Of a DNA stretch of 64,000 nucleotides, positions 27,917-37,122 are shown piece by piece. Both the position numbers and the translations under genes were made by a program. Each line of letters starts with the position of its first letter. Positions within the stretch are counted from its first letter, which is position 1. The notes beneath the pieces are model-generated. The model was given only the letters and a program-made list of their open reading frames with translations, was not told the origin of the DNA and did no database searches. The stretch spans positions 62,001 through 126,000 of the forward strand of contig JANQLY010000014.1 in the NCBI GenBank assembly GCA_028280345.1, read 5' to 3'. This DNA comes from Pseudomonadales bacterium (GTDB lineage: Bacteria; Pseudomonadota; Gammaproteobacteria; Pseudomonadales; UBA7239).

Positions 27917-28747
27917 CTATTCAGTAGCGGGAACAGCGGGAAGCTCTGCACCACACGCACTACAGAAATGCGCATCCATGTCATGCCCGGCCTTGCCGCA
28001 GGCATGGCATACAACGGATTGCTTTTCACGCTGAATTTCCTGGGCGAGTTCCGCAGTGAGAATGCCTGTAGGCACCGCAATAATAGAATAACCGAGTAAC
28101 ATCACCATTGCGGCAAGAATCTGTCCGATTGGCGTTTGCGGTGAAATATCACCATAACCCACGGTGGTTATGGTCACGATTGCCCAGTAAATACTTTTCG
28201 GGATACTGGTAAAACCACGCTCAGGCCCCTCGATTAAAAACATCGCCGCACCGAAAATAGTGGTGAGTATGAGTACGGTAAAAAAGAAAATTAAAATTTT
28301 GCGCCGCGCATTAAACAGCGAACGCAACAGCACATTCATGTCCGACAGATAGCGAATCAACTTCAGCACCCGGAAAATTCGCAGCACGCGCAGCAAACGC
28401 ACGACCGCAAGATAACTGGAGCCTGCCAAAAACAGTGCGAGGTAACTCGGCAAAATCGACAAAAAATCAACAATGCCAAAAAAGCTGGTCATATATTTGA
28501 AACGTGCCGGCGAACAATAAATGCGCACGAAGTATTCGATCGTAAACAGAATGGTGAATATCCATTCAATGGTAAACAGCCAGTGGTGATGGCGTTCCGC
28601 CACAACAGTGACAGAGTCGAGCAGCACCACAAACACACTGAGCAAGATGGCGCAGATCAAGATAACATCAAAACGTTTCCCACCCGGGGTGTGAGTACCA
28701 AAAATAATCGTATGCAATTGTTGTTGTCGCGGCGTCAGTTCGCGCAT
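27917..28747 (-). CDS. Voltage-gated potassium channel with C-terminal zinc ribbon
   Basis: The protein has 276 residues. Six hydrophobic segments are followed by the K+ selectivity filter ITTVGYGDISP in the pore loop. The fourth segment carries regularly spaced Arg (VVRLLRVLRIFRVLKLIRYL), the voltage sensor. After the last helix (MVMLLGYSIIAVPTGILTAEL) comes a short tail with CHACGKAGHD and CSACGAEL, a four-Cys zinc ribbon. It is a Kv-type inner-membrane channel. The zinc ribbon tail could tie gating to metal or redox state; that is inference. It stands alone, convergent with the DUF4136 gene. Confidence 0.93.
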   Translation of the reverse strand: MRELTPRQQQLHTIIFGTHTPGGKRFDVILICAILLSVFVVLLDSVTVVAERHHHWLFTIEWIFTILFTIEYFVRIYCSPARFKYMTSFFGIVDFLSILPSYLALFLAGSSYLAVVRLLRVLRIFRVLKLIRYLSDMNVLLRSLFNARRKILIFFFTVLILTTIFGAAMFLIEGPERGFTSIPKSIYWAIVTITTVGYGDISPQTPIGQILAAMVMLLGYSIIAVPTGILTAELAQEIQREKQSVVCHACGKAGHDMDAHFCSACGAELPAVPATE

Positions 28748-28870
28748 TGTATGACTTACCTGTTTATTGCTGCTGAACTAACGATAAAAGTTATACTGCC
28801 AAATAACAACCAAAAAAATAGCGGGAAAACCCGCCATTTTTTCAATCAGATCGTCAGATGATTGTTAACG

Positions 28871-30433
28871 TTAAACCTGACGCTCCTTGCCTTCCCAGTA
28901 TGGATCACGCAACAAACGCTTTTTAAGCTTGCCATTCGGGTCACGCGGCAAAACAAGAAAATCATAGGATCGCGGTGTTTTCATTTTTGCCAGGTGCTCA
29001 AGGCAGAATTCCGTCAGCTCTTCGGCAAGCGCGTCATTACCTTCAATACCTTCCCGCGGCTCCACCGCTGCCTTGATCTCTTCACCCCAGTCATCATTGG
29101 GAATACCAAATACAGCACAATCGGCTACTTTCGAGTGTTGCAATAACACGTTCTCAATTTCTGCCGGGTAGATATTTGCACCACCAGAAATAATCATATC
29201 AATCTTGCGGTCGCATAAAAACAAATAGCCCTCTTCGTTGAGATAACCCACATCACCCACGGTAAAGTAATTACCGATACGCTCTTTCTCGGTTTTTTTC
29301 TTGTCGCCTTTGTACTCAAAGCGCTGGTTTTCCTGCAGCAGCATATAGACATTGCCCTGCTCATTCGGCGGCAGTTCATTTTCATCGTCATCGAATATTT
29401 TTACCTCGGCACCTGCCCAGGCTTTACCCACGGTCCCCGGATACTGTAACCACTCTTCAGGAGACACGACCGTGCCACCACCTTCCGTCGCAGCATAGTA
29501 TTCATAGATCGACAGACCCCACCAGTCAATCATGGCGCGTTTCACATGGGGCGGGCACGGCGCTGCCGCATGCACCATGGCCCGCGTCGACGAGCAATCG
29601 TATTTCTCTCTTACTTCATCGGGCAATTGCAGCAGGCGATTAAACTGTGTCGGCACCATATGACTGGTTGTGACTTTGTATTTTTCTATCAGACGCAACA
29701 TTTCCTCCGGCAGCCATTTGTTCATAATCACCGCGGAGTGCCCCATATGTAACGCAGCCTGGGTATAAGTCAGTACCGCCGTGTGGTAGAGCGGCGAACC
29801 ACAAATATGCACGTTGTCATCTTCCGGCTGGATACCAAACAGAAAATACACCATGGAATACAAGCCACAGATTTCATCCGGATCACCTTCCGGCAGTGCA
29901 CGGCGCACACCTTTGGGCTTACCGGTGGTACCGGATGTATAGTTCATTACGTTGCCAGGGGAGCGCTCTGCCGGCGGTTCTGCAGAAGCACCGTCGAGAA
30001 AATGGCTGTAGTCGGTAAAGCCTTCAATATCGCCACCGAAACAGATGCGTCCGTCAGCGGGAAAATTCGCTTCCTGTGCTGCTTTGAGGCTGACCTTACC
30101 GAGCTCTTCAGTCGCTGCCGAAGCAAAAAATGCTTTCGCCCCGGAGTCTTCAAGAATGTAGGCCACTTCCGGGCCAGCAAGATGCCAGTTAATCGGCACC
30201 ATGTAATAGCCACTTTGCGCACAAGCAAGATAGATCGCAATAAACTCAGCGCTATTGGGTAGCAATGTCGCCACCACATCATTGCGGCGCAAGCCTAGCG
30301 CATGGAGTTGGTTGGCAATTTTGTTGCACTCTGCGTGTAATTCACCCCGACTCCACTCACGGCCATCGGGATCAACCAGTGCCAGTTTATCCGGCGCTTT
30401 GGTGGCGAACTGCCAGAAACCTAAATCAGACAT
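28871..30433 (-). CDS. Acyl-CoA synthetase (AMP-binding)
   Basis: The protein has 520 residues. Motifs: VMNYTSGTTGKPKGVRR (P-loop), YYAATEGGG, GDVGYLNEEGYLFLCDR (hinge) and ANIYPAEIENVL, then PNGKLKKRLLRDPYW with the catalytic Lys near the C-terminus. It activates a carboxylic acid to its CoA ester. The first residues (MSDLGFWQFATKAPDKLALVD) are those of short/medium FadD-like ligases seen in actinobacterial steroid clusters. It is divergent from the P450 gene. Dyad site 2 lies 191 bp from its start in the shared control region. Confidence 0.94.
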   Translation of the reverse strand: MSDLGFWQFATKAPDKLALVDPDGREWSRGELHAECNKIANQLHALGLRRNDVVATLLPNSAEFIAIYLACAQSGYYMVPINWHLAGPEVAYILEDSGAKAFFASAATEELGKVSLKAAQEANFPADGRICFGGDIEGFTDYSHFLDGASAEPPAERSPGNVMNYTSGTTGKPKGVRRALPEGDPDEICGLYSMVYFLFGIQPEDDNVHICGSPLYHTAVLTYTQAALHMGHSAVIMNKWLPEEMLRLIEKYKVTTSHMVPTQFNRLLQLPDEVREKYDCSSTRAMVHAAAPCPPHVKRAMIDWWGLSIYEYYAATEGGGTVVSPEEWLQYPGTVGKAWAGAEVKIFDDDENELPPNEQGNVYMLLQENQRFEYKGDKKKTEKERIGNYFTVGDVGYLNEEGYLFLCDRKIDMIISGGANIYPAEIENVLLQHSKVADCAVFGIPNDDWGEEIKAAVEPREGIEGNDALAEELTEFCLEHLAKMKTPRSYDFLVLPRDPNGKLKKRLLRDPYWEGKERQV

Positions 30434-30624
30434 AGGGCTTCCTTAATAAAATAGTTGGTTATTGATAACGATGGGCAAGCATAGGGGATAAGCAGGTGGC
30501 TTGTCTATGACACTATCCTGCTCCCCCTCTATGTACTGTGGCGCGAGTCCTGACCAAAACCATACAAATGGCATCGGCATTTGCGTATTTCGATTCACTG
30601 CCCGGCGGCCTACATTGTGTTTTT

Positions 30625-30640
30625 CAAGGCGGGTGTCTGG
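30625..30640. promoter_or_regulatory. Shared dyad, site 2 (ligase / P450)
   Basis: CAAGGCGGGTGTCTGG with flanks TTTTT and TAAAAA. It lies 42 bp upstream of the P450 start and 191 bp from the divergent ligase. The segment TGTCTGGTAAAAA is identical to that at site 5. Confidence 0.6.
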
Positions 30641-30682
30641 TAAAAAGACAAACGTACACTGACAATAACCGGTAGGCACCGC

Positions 30683-31855
30683 ATGGAATACAACCCCTTT
30701 TCCCTCGACATCCATATCGATCCCTATCCGACCTATCGATATCTGCGCGATGAGGCACCGCTCTACCACAATCCGGAGATCGGCTTCTGGGCCCTGAGTC
30801 GCTTCCAGGACGTTTGGGATGCAACGCTGGATTGGGAACGCTTCAGTTCTTCGGCAGGTCCGGCCCTGGAAATAGAAGTCTCCGTACCCATGATGATTGC
30901 CATGGACCCACCGGAGCACAACCGCAACCGCGGCATTATCAGCAAGGCATTTACTCCGCGGGCGATTGAAAAACTCGAACCGCAAATACGCAAGATTATC
31001 TGCGGTTATCTCGATGCCCTCATCGAACGAGACAGCTTTGATGCAGTGGAAGACTTTTCCGCCAAATTTCCAATGGATGTGATCAGTTCCATGCTCGGTA
31101 TCCCGGAGCAGGACCGCGATCAGATTCGCCAATGGTCAAATATCGCCCTGACACGTAAGCCCGGGGAAAAGGAACCTCCACCCGAAGCCATTGAGGCCGG
31201 TGCAAATAACTGGATGTACTTCCAACAGTATATTGATGAACGTCGTAAAAACCCTGGCGACGATATGATATCGACGATTGTCCATGCCACCGCAACGGAT
31301 GACGATGGCAAAGAACGCGGCCTCAGCGATGAGGAAATTCTCGGTTTTATTGCACTACTGGCGGCGGCTGGCAACGAAACCCTGACAAAGTTCTTCGGCA
31401 ATGGCATCTATCACTTGTCCCGTTACCCCGAAGCACGTGCCGAGATTGCTGCAAACCCGGCTGTGATTCCCAATGCGGTAGAAGAAATCCTGCGCTACGA
31501 CCCATCTTCACAGTACCAGGGACGTATTGCTATGTGTGATATCGAAATGTACGGACAAACTATTCCAAAAGGAGACCGCGTAATTCTTATCACTGGTGCA
31601 GCGTGTCGCGACGAGCGTGAATATCCAAACCCCGACGAACTTGATATCCACCGCGACATCAAACGACAACTCGCATTCGGTTTTGGTTACCATCTCTGTC
31701 TCGGCGCGTCCCTCGCGCGACTCGAAGGTCGCATTGCACTTGAGGAATTTTTCAAGCGCTTCCCCGATTACACGGTAGACGAAGACAACCTCGGCTACGT
31801 ACACTCCAGCAATGTGCGCGGTTTCACTTCTGTGCCAATTACTCCGCAGCGTTAA
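30683..31855 (+). CDS. Cytochrome P450
   Basis: The protein has 390 residues, the length of a soluble bacterial P450. The haem-ligand motif FGFGYHLCLGASLAR holds Cys339, the I-helix motif is AAAGNETLT (227-235), and the ExxR pair is Glu268/Arg271 in EEILRYDP. The AGNET form is shared with CYP125/CYP142-type sterol or terpene hydroxylases. It needs an electron donor; a rubredoxin gene lies 3 kb away, but no ferredoxin or ferredoxin reductase is nearby. The gene is followed 31 bp later by an LLM-type oxidoreductase and probably starts that operon. The substrate is likely a hydrophobic ring compound or alkyl chain. Confidence 0.96.
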   Translation: MEYNPFSLDIHIDPYPTYRYLRDEAPLYHNPEIGFWALSRFQDVWDATLDWERFSSSAGPALEIEVSVPMMIAMDPPEHNRNRGIISKAFTPRAIEKLEPQIRKIICGYLDALIERDSFDAVEDFSAKFPMDVISSMLGIPEQDRDQIRQWSNIALTRKPGEKEPPPEAIEAGANNWMYFQQYIDERRKNPGDDMISTIVHATATDDDGKERGLSDEEILGFIALLAAAGNETLTKFFGNGIYHLSRYPEARAEIAANPAVIPNAVEEILRYDPSSQYQGRIAMCDIEMYGQTIPKGDRVILITGAACRDEREYPNPDELDIHRDIKRQLAFGFGYHLCLGASLARLEGRIALEEFFKRFPDYTVDEDNLGYVHSSNVRGFTSVPITPQR

Positions 31856-31886
31856 TGCTAAACACCCCACAGGAATTTGCTCCAAT

Positions 31887-32729
31887 ATGAAAATAGGTAC
31901 CGCGCTTGGCTTGTTGAGCCCCAAATACTGGATCGATGTGGCCGTTGCCGCCGATGAGGCGGGCTTTCACTCGCTGTGGATTCCTGATCATCTTGTGTTT
32001 CCCACCGATATGTCCGGCTCACCTTTTCCAGGTAATGACCACCCGCCGGTGCCACCGAACACAAAACTCTACGATGCCTTTAATTATCTGTCGTTTCTCG
32101 CCGCTAAAACCGAGCAGATTCGCCTCGGCACCAATGTCTATTTGCTCGGTCTGCGCCACCCGTTTGTCGCCGCCAGAGCAATTCAAACCCTCGATATTCT
32201 CTCCAATGGCCGCGCCGATGTCGGCGTTGGTGCCGGCTGGTTGCGCCAGGAGTGGGGAGCTGCGGGTTTTGATCCAAAAACCCGTGGCAAGCGCCTCGAC
32301 GAGGCTCTGACCATATGCAAGCAACTGTGGACGGAGCAAACCATCGCCTTCGACGGTGAGTTTTACCAGTTTGAAGAGGTAATGTTTGAGCCCAAACCCG
32401 TGCAACAGCCTCACCCCCCGATTCATATTGGCGGTGAGTCAGAGGCCGCTCTGAAACGTGTGATACGCCACGGCAACGGCTGGTTTGGCGTAAGCCACAC
32501 CCCGGAAAGTGCGCAGCCTGTGGTAGAAAAACTGCGTGCGATGGCTAGCGATGCCGGGCGCAACCCCGATGAGATTGAAATGATCACGATGGGAGAGATC
32601 AAAAGCAGTGATGACCTGGCGCGCTGGCGCGACAGCGGCATTACCCAGCTGGTGGTCAAACCCTGGGATAAAGGCAGCGAGGCAATTGACGGCTTGCGCC
32701 GCTTTGCGGATCAGTATTTGACCCGCTAA
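31887..32729 (+). CDS. LLM-class flavin/F420-dependent oxidoreductase
   Basis: An upstream start inside the P450 gene is possible, but the ATG at 31887 fits the family N-terminus (MKIGTALGLLSPKYWIDVAV). The product is 280 residues. It has the luciferase-like TIM barrel: DEAGFHSLWIPDHLVFP, RIRLGT-like IRLGTNVYLL, GRADVGVGAGWLRQE and PHPPIHIGGESEAAL. The family has F420- and FMN-using members. This fold type (TIGR03619-like) is mostly F420-dependent in actinobacteria, so cofactor use in a gammaproteobacterium is a question. It is co-transcribed with the P450 and may act on its product. Confidence 0.9.
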   Translation: MKIGTALGLLSPKYWIDVAVAADEAGFHSLWIPDHLVFPTDMSGSPFPGNDHPPVPPNTKLYDAFNYLSFLAAKTEQIRLGTNVYLLGLRHPFVAARAIQTLDILSNGRADVGVGAGWLRQEWGAAGFDPKTRGKRLDEALTICKQLWTEQTIAFDGEFYQFEEVMFEPKPVQQPHPPIHIGGESEAALKRVIRHGNGWFGVSHTPESAQPVVEKLRAMASDAGRNPDEIEMITMGEIKSSDDLARWRDSGITQLVVKPWDKGSEAIDGLRRFADQYLTR

Positions 32730-32756
32730 CGACAGCACGCGGAAACCCAACCTTTT

Positions 32757-32772
32757 CAAGGCGGGGTTGCTG
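32757..32772. promoter_or_regulatory. Shared dyad, site 3, degenerate (small protein / ligase)
   Basis: CTTTTCAAGGCGGG is shared with site 2, followed by GTTGCTGACATAAAA, where the right half of the dyad is disturbed. It lies about 60 bp before the start of the small conserved protein. It is the weakest of the five. Confidence 0.35.
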
Positions 32773-32833
32773 ACATAAAATTTCCGTTTGAAAATTTTCT
32801 AACTAAACATAACGACACACGAGGTAACTACAA

Positions 32834-33142
32834 ATGGCAGAAATCAAGGTCGGAGCCCGTTTAAAAAGTAATGTCTGTGACTCCGAGGTCATGGTGATTT
32901 CCTGTGCGGACAGCTCGGCAGAAATCACCTGTGGCGGCGCCGCTATGATCGACGCCAGTGCCGATGCCTGCGGTGGCGATGTTGATGCTGCCCACGCCGA
33001 AGGCACCACACTCGGCAAGCGTTATGTCAATGCAGCAGGCGATCTCGAGTTACTGTGTGTCAAAGCCGGTGCCGGCTCACTCGCCGTTAACGGTGAAGCG
33101 CTTGTGCTCAAGGACGCCAAACCGCTACCCTCTTCCGATTAA
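32834..33142 (+). CDS. Small conserved Cys-containing protein upstream of acyl-CoA ligase
   Basis: The protein has 102 residues and a good ribosome-binding site (GAGG, seven bases). It is soluble, with five Cys (SNVCDSEV, ISCADS, ITCGGAAM, ADACGGD, LLCVKAG). Similar short proteins, with CGGAPM-type motifs, occur next to AMP-ligases in actinobacterial and proteobacterial degradation clusters, as far as I recall. The final residues repeat small and hydrophobic blocks. No function is known. The gene is 36 bp before the ligase at 33179 and should share its transcript, so the protein may assist that ligase or its acyl carrier. Confidence 0.7.
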   Translation: MAEIKVGARLKSNVCDSEVMVISCADSSAEITCGGAAMIDASADACGGDVDAAHAEGTTLGKRYVNAAGDLELLCVKAGAGSLAVNGEALVLKDAKPLPSSD

Positions 33143-33178
33143 TACCCCTTAACGCAACAACCTCAGGGCTGGTTTTAC

Positions 33179-34690
33179 ATGAATATTATGATGTTGCTGG
33201 AAATGGCATCCGCTGGCATGCCTGACCGCATCGCTTTTACCAATGCCGAGAACGGTGAATCCCTAAGCTATAGCGAACTGTTTGCCGCTGCTGGCAAGGC
33301 CGCACTCGAATTCCAGCAAAGTCAGTGCAGCCGGGTCGCCGTTATTGATATTAGCAGCCTTGCATTGCCAATTGCCCTGTTTGGTAGTGGCTGGGCCGGG
33401 GTACCCTATGTGCCGATTAACTACCGCCTGACAGCAGAAGAGATTGATGCCCTGCTCGCGCGGGTCAAACCCGCCAATTTAATCAGCGATGCCGAACGTT
33501 GTGCCAGCTTGGGTCCACAGGATGGTGTCACCGCTCTGGTGCGCGACGAGTTTATTACACTCACCAGAAATGCCGCTGAACAGGCTGAACCCTGGCCGAT
33601 GGATCCGGAACAAACCGCGGTGCTGCTCTTTACCAGTGGCACGACAGGCACACCGAAAGCTGCTGTACTGCGCCACAAACATCTGGTTTCCTATATTCTC
33701 GGCTCGGTGGAGTTTTGTTCTGCCGCCGAGGACGACGCCTCTCTCGTCTGTGTACCGCCCTACCATATCGCCGGTATCGCTGCGATTTTAAGCTCAGTCT
33801 ACTCAGGGCGACGCCTTGTACAATTACCGAACTTTAGTGCAGAAGCCTGGCTCGAAACGGCGCGGCGCGAAAAGGTCAGCAATGCGTTTGTCGTACCGAC
33901 CATGCTCGCGCGTATTGTCGAATCCCTCGAAGGGGAGTCTTCTGCTGACCTGCCCCACCTCAAGGCAATTTCCTATGGTGGCGGAAAAATGCCGCTATCG
34001 GTGATTGAGCGCGCCATGACTCTGTTTCCGGACACGGACTTCACCAATGCCTATGGGCTCACAGAAACCAGTTCCACCATTGCTGTACTGACCCCGGAAG
34101 ACCACCGCAATGCCTGTGCAAGTGACGCTGATAACGTTCGCCGCCGACTGGTGTCGGTGGGTCGCGCGCTGCCCGGTGTCACGATAGAAATTCGCGACGA
34201 CGAGGGCAAACCGCTCGGAGCAAACCAGCGCGGTGAAATCTATGTAAAAGGTGAGCAGGTTTCCGGCGAATACGAGGATCGCGGCAGTGTGATCGACAAC
34301 GCGGGCTGGTTTCCAACCCGTGATGCGGGCTCGATTGACGAGGAGGGATATCTGTTTCTCGAAGGTCGGGCCGACGATGTGATTGTGCGCGGCGGCGAGA
34401 ACATGTCGCCCGGTGAAATTGAGGATGTGCTACTGGAACACGAAGCCGTTGCCGATGTTGCTGTGGTGGGTATTCCGGATGAGCAGTGGGGTGAGGCCGT
34501 AGCCGCCGCTGTAGTACTGAAAAGTGGTAAAACTGCGACAGCAGCCGCATTACAGGAATGGGTGAAAGACAGAATGCGTTCATCCCGCGTGCCGCAAAAA
34601 ATGGCATTTTGGGATGAGTTACCCTACAACGAAACCGGTAAGTTGCTGCGCCGTATTGTCAAGGCAGAGCTGTCAGCTGACGGAGATTAG
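33179..34690 (+). CDS. Acyl-CoA synthetase (AMP-binding)
   Basis: The protein has 503 residues. Motifs: AVLLFTSGTTGTPKAAVLR (P-loop), NAYGLTETSS (A5), GWFPTRDAGSIDEEGYLFLEGR (A7-A8 hinge), MSPGEIEDVLLEHEAV, and YNETGKLLRRIVKAEL with the catalytic Lys. It is a second ligase of the cluster, transcribed after the small Cys-containing protein. It probably activates a different acid from the divergent ligase at 28871, such as a shorter or ring-derived intermediate. Confidence 0.94.
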   Translation: MNIMMLLEMASAGMPDRIAFTNAENGESLSYSELFAAAGKAALEFQQSQCSRVAVIDISSLALPIALFGSGWAGVPYVPINYRLTAEEIDALLARVKPANLISDAERCASLGPQDGVTALVRDEFITLTRNAAEQAEPWPMDPEQTAVLLFTSGTTGTPKAAVLRHKHLVSYILGSVEFCSAAEDDASLVCVPPYHIAGIAAILSSVYSGRRLVQLPNFSAEAWLETARREKVSNAFVVPTMLARIVESLEGESSADLPHLKAISYGGGKMPLSVIERAMTLFPDTDFTNAYGLTETSSTIAVLTPEDHRNACASDADNVRRRLVSVGRALPGVTIEIRDDEGKPLGANQRGEIYVKGEQVSGEYEDRGSVIDNAGWFPTRDAGSIDEEGYLFLEGRADDVIVRGGENMSPGEIEDVLLEHEAVADVAVVGIPDEQWGEAVAAAVVLKSGKTATAAALQEWVKDRMRSSRVPQKMAFWDELPYNETGKLLRRIVKAELSADGD

Positions 34691-34748
34691 TTAACAGCGT
34701 AACAGGCGGCAACGCTCTACCGCCTGCGAAAAAAACACCGCTGTCTGA

Positions 34749-34919
34749 TCAGGCTTCGACCATTTCAAAATCAAATTTGGAAACGCCGCACTCGGGGCAT
34801 TCCCAATCTTCCGGAACATCTTCCCATTTGGTGCCCGGGGCAATTCCCTCGTCCGGCAAACCGGCTTCCTCATCATAGATAAAGCCGCAAATAACACATT
34901 CAAATTTTCGGAATGCCAT
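34749..34919 (-). CDS. Rubredoxin
   Basis: The start ATG at 34919 is preceded by GAGGAGA. The 56-residue product has Cys8-x-x-Cys11-Gly (ECVICGFIYDE) and CPECGVSKFDFE, the four ligands of a single iron, and GIAPGTKWEDVPEDW between them. It is a small cytosolic electron carrier, usually for alkane hydroxylases or to detoxify oxygen species. It is not next to an alkane hydroxylase here; the P450 is 3 kb away. A longer upstream frame is open but lacks a ribosome-binding site. Confidence 0.97.
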   Translation of the reverse strand: MAFRKFECVICGFIYDEEAGLPDEGIAPGTKWEDVPEDWECPECGVSKFDFEMVEA

Positions 34920-35023
34920 GATTTTCTCCTCTGGTCTCCTCTCAATGGTTACTGATTGCTGAGTCGTTGATTCAGGCCCCGATGTTTTCCCGGGTCTCAA
35001 TTTCCATCATTCTCAATCGCGCG

Positions 35024-35392
35024 CTATCTTACCATGTCTCGCTGCATATTCGCGGCGATATTTGTCGCAATCAGTTTTGCCCTGTCCGCTGTATCACCAC
35101 TAAAGTTCCCGTCAACCGTGGCCCGGAACAGGGAGAGCCAACGCTGAAAATGCTCCGGAGCAAGACGGGTTTTCTCTGCCAATGCACGGTGAATGTTCAT
35201 CGTATGCCTGGAGTAGCCCGGTTTTTGCAACAGCAGCTTTTCCCAGTAACTGCGAATAAAACCCTTGTGTCTGTCGAGATTGATTTGCGCCACATCGACA
35301 AAGATCGGCGCCAGTTCATCATCATCCAGGACCTGTTCGTAAAAACGGTCAATAAGAATCGCTATATCAGCTTCGTTGGTAATATCTTGCAT
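35024..35392 (-). CDS. Group III truncated haemoglobin
   Basis: The protein has 122 residues. The pattern FYEQVLDDDELAPIFVDVAQINLDRHKGFIRSYWEKLLL and later HTMNIHRALAEKTRLAPEHFQRWLSLF matches group III (trHbP-type) truncated globins, with the proximal His in NIHRAL. Such globins bind oxygen or nitric oxide in the cytosol. A role in protecting oxygen- or redox-active catabolic enzymes is possible. It lies between rubredoxin and the DUF4344 metallopeptidase gene, all on the minus strand. Confidence 0.85.
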   Translation of the reverse strand: MQDITNEADIAILIDRFYEQVLDDDELAPIFVDVAQINLDRHKGFIRSYWEKLLLQKPGYSRHTMNIHRALAEKTRLAPEHFQRWLSLFRATVDGNFSGDTADRAKLIATNIAANMQRDMVR

Positions 35393-35431
35393 CGAAAAAC
35401 CCGGGCTTCACCAAACAACGTGACTTTTAGA

Positions 35432-36505
35432 CTACTGCCCCGGGTTACCGAGGGATTTGCTGCAATAACTGCTGTAGTGTTCAGCCACACTCTCATACAG
35501 ACAAAACGCATTCCACTCCGACATATCGAGTACAGCGTCGGTCTCCGTGGCATCGCGGTGGTCAGCGAGGTAGTAGTAGCGCTCCATAAGCTGATAGCAC
35601 AGCAGTATTTCCCCTTTGCCGGACATCCACATCGCCCCCGGGTACTGACAATTGGCCACAGACACCCGCAGCGGGCGTTGAAAATCAAACAGCTCCTCCG
35701 CCCGGTGGGTGATACTGGTAATCACCCCGGTTTCCTCAAGCCAGCCGCGAATTTTCTCACTGCGCTGTGAATGGGGCTCTTCGTACTCAATGGAAATCTT
35801 GTGGTCCTCAGGATTCGCTGTATAAGCGGTTTTACGCCCGGCCCGGCTGATCACCCAACTCACTGCCTGGGCCGCCGTCTCGTACTCATCGCGGCAATAA
35901 AACGCTCTCGCAGGCGGTATTTCGGCAAAATCGCGGATATGCTCGAGCACCTTGGGTTCACTGCCATAAATCATACAGGCCGTGTTATAGAAACGCTGGG
36001 GTTCAAATGGATGGGATGACCAGTAATGCTCGCGGTCGGCTTCCGGGCGCGCGCCCCATTCGAGGCGCATCTCATCAGCAATTGCCTGTAGAATATCGAG
36101 CTTACCTTGCACAAAGTTGTCATTTCCTCCCATCAGCGAAGAAAACAGGAAAATACCGAGCTGATCAGCCGCTACTTCCATGTTGCCAAGCACCGGAATA
36201 TCAAACTCATCAAGTATTACATGACCCATTTCATGGGCCAGCGTATGTTCAAGATTGGCAATCACAAAGAAAACCCGCTCATTTTCAGCGTTGGCAATCA
36301 CATCCTCCCTTAATTCCCTATCTCCATCAGGGCTATAGCTGTTCTCAGCCTCCTGCCCAGCCAATTCACTGGCTTGTTCCGCCAGACTCAAGGGCACCGC
36401 GAGGCACAACGCCATCACGATCAATAACATCTTGCCTATTTGCCGATACAGTAACGGGCTCGCGATTGAGCTTTGGGTTGATCCGGTTTGCATCCGTCTC
36501 ACCAT
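35432..36505 (-). CDS. DUF4344 family metallopeptidase, exported
   Basis: The protein has 357 residues. A hydrophobic stretch near residues 26-42 (MLLIVMALCLAVPLSLA) is a signal peptide with a late start; the first ATG gives a longer leader. The zinc motif HTLAHEMGHVILDEFDIP is clear, followed by a third ligand candidate in MEVAADQ. The GGNDNFVQGKLDILQAIADEMRLEWG and ACMIYGS segments are typical of DUF4344. The family is a putative zinc metallopeptidase of unknown substrate. It is in the periplasm or outside. The start used is the first ATG, but a downstream start is possible. Confidence 0.85.
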   Translation of the reverse strand: MVRRMQTGSTQSSIASPLLYRQIGKMLLIVMALCLAVPLSLAEQASELAGQEAENSYSPDGDRELREDVIANAENERVFFVIANLEHTLAHEMGHVILDEFDIPVLGNMEVAADQLGIFLFSSLMGGNDNFVQGKLDILQAIADEMRLEWGARPEADREHYWSSHPFEPQRFYNTACMIYGSEPKVLEHIRDFAEIPPARAFYCRDEYETAAQAVSWVISRAGRKTAYTANPEDHKISIEYEEPHSQRSEKIRGWLEETGVITSITHRAEELFDFQRPLRVSVANCQYPGAMWMSGKGEILLCYQLMERYYYLADHRDATETDAVLDMSEWNAFCLYESVAEHYSSYCSKSLGNPGQ

Positions 36506-36564
36506 TTGCTATCCAGTTACTTTGGCGCCTTCTCTCACAGCCGGCAGGCGCTCATTAATTAATC

Positions 36565-37104
36565 ATGGAAACTTTGTTACCATGGCCTTTTTCATTATCA
36601 ACGACCACTGTGATAAATCAACAATCAAATGCCCTTCTCACCCGTTACTGGCTGATCAAACCCCTGACAAAACTGGCGCTGACCCTGCTCTGTCTCGGTA
36701 TGAGCAGTCTGGGCCACGGTTTCGATGAACCACCCAATTATTCCGTTAATTCAATTCAGAACGGCCTCAATGTCAGTCACTTTGTGAAACGGGATCGCCT
36801 TAAAATCAGTCTGTACCTTGTCAATCACGAGACCTTTCCGATCGTGTGCGACGCACAATATACCAGTGGCCCCGACAAGCAAGACGCTAAAGATAAAACC
36901 CTGAAAGCAGATAAAGCCGTTGCCTTCAAATTCCGTTACGGTCGCAATACCAACACCGTAAAGTTAACCTATATCTGTATTGACCCCGCCGCAGAAAGTG
37001 GCGAAGACAATAACGACGAGCAAACCAAAGGGGACAACAAGGAAGTTGAAAAAACAAACACTGACAACGATTATTCAGACCCCATTTACGAACAGGCATT
37101 GTAA
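36565..37104 (+). CDS. Exported protein of unknown function
   Basis: The protein has 179 residues. A hydrophobic signal lies at about residues 30-50 (IKPLTKLALTLLCLGMSSLG), with a long polar leader; a GTG at 36610 would give a more usual signal length. The mature part begins DEPPNYSVNSIQ and has two Cys (PIVCDAQY, TYICIDP). The C-terminus is strongly acidic and Asn/Glu rich (EDNNDEQTKGDNKEVEK). No family was recognised. It lies 19 bp before mtnA in the same direction. Confidence 0.6.
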   Translation: METLLPWPFSLSTTTVINQQSNALLTRYWLIKPLTKLALTLLCLGMSSLGHGFDEPPNYSVNSIQNGLNVSHFVKRDRLKISLYLVNHETFPIVCDAQYTSGPDKQDAKDKTLKADKAVAFKFRYGRNTNTVKLTYICIDPAAESGEDNNDEQTKGDNKEVEKTNTDNDYSDPIYEQAL

Positions 37105-37122
37105 GCAGGCTCGGGGATAATC

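Noticed and set aside
32757..32772. Rho-independent terminator between the LLM gene and the small Cys protein
   Set aside because: No stem with a T-run is present; the conserved CAAGGCGGG segment fits the operator family better.
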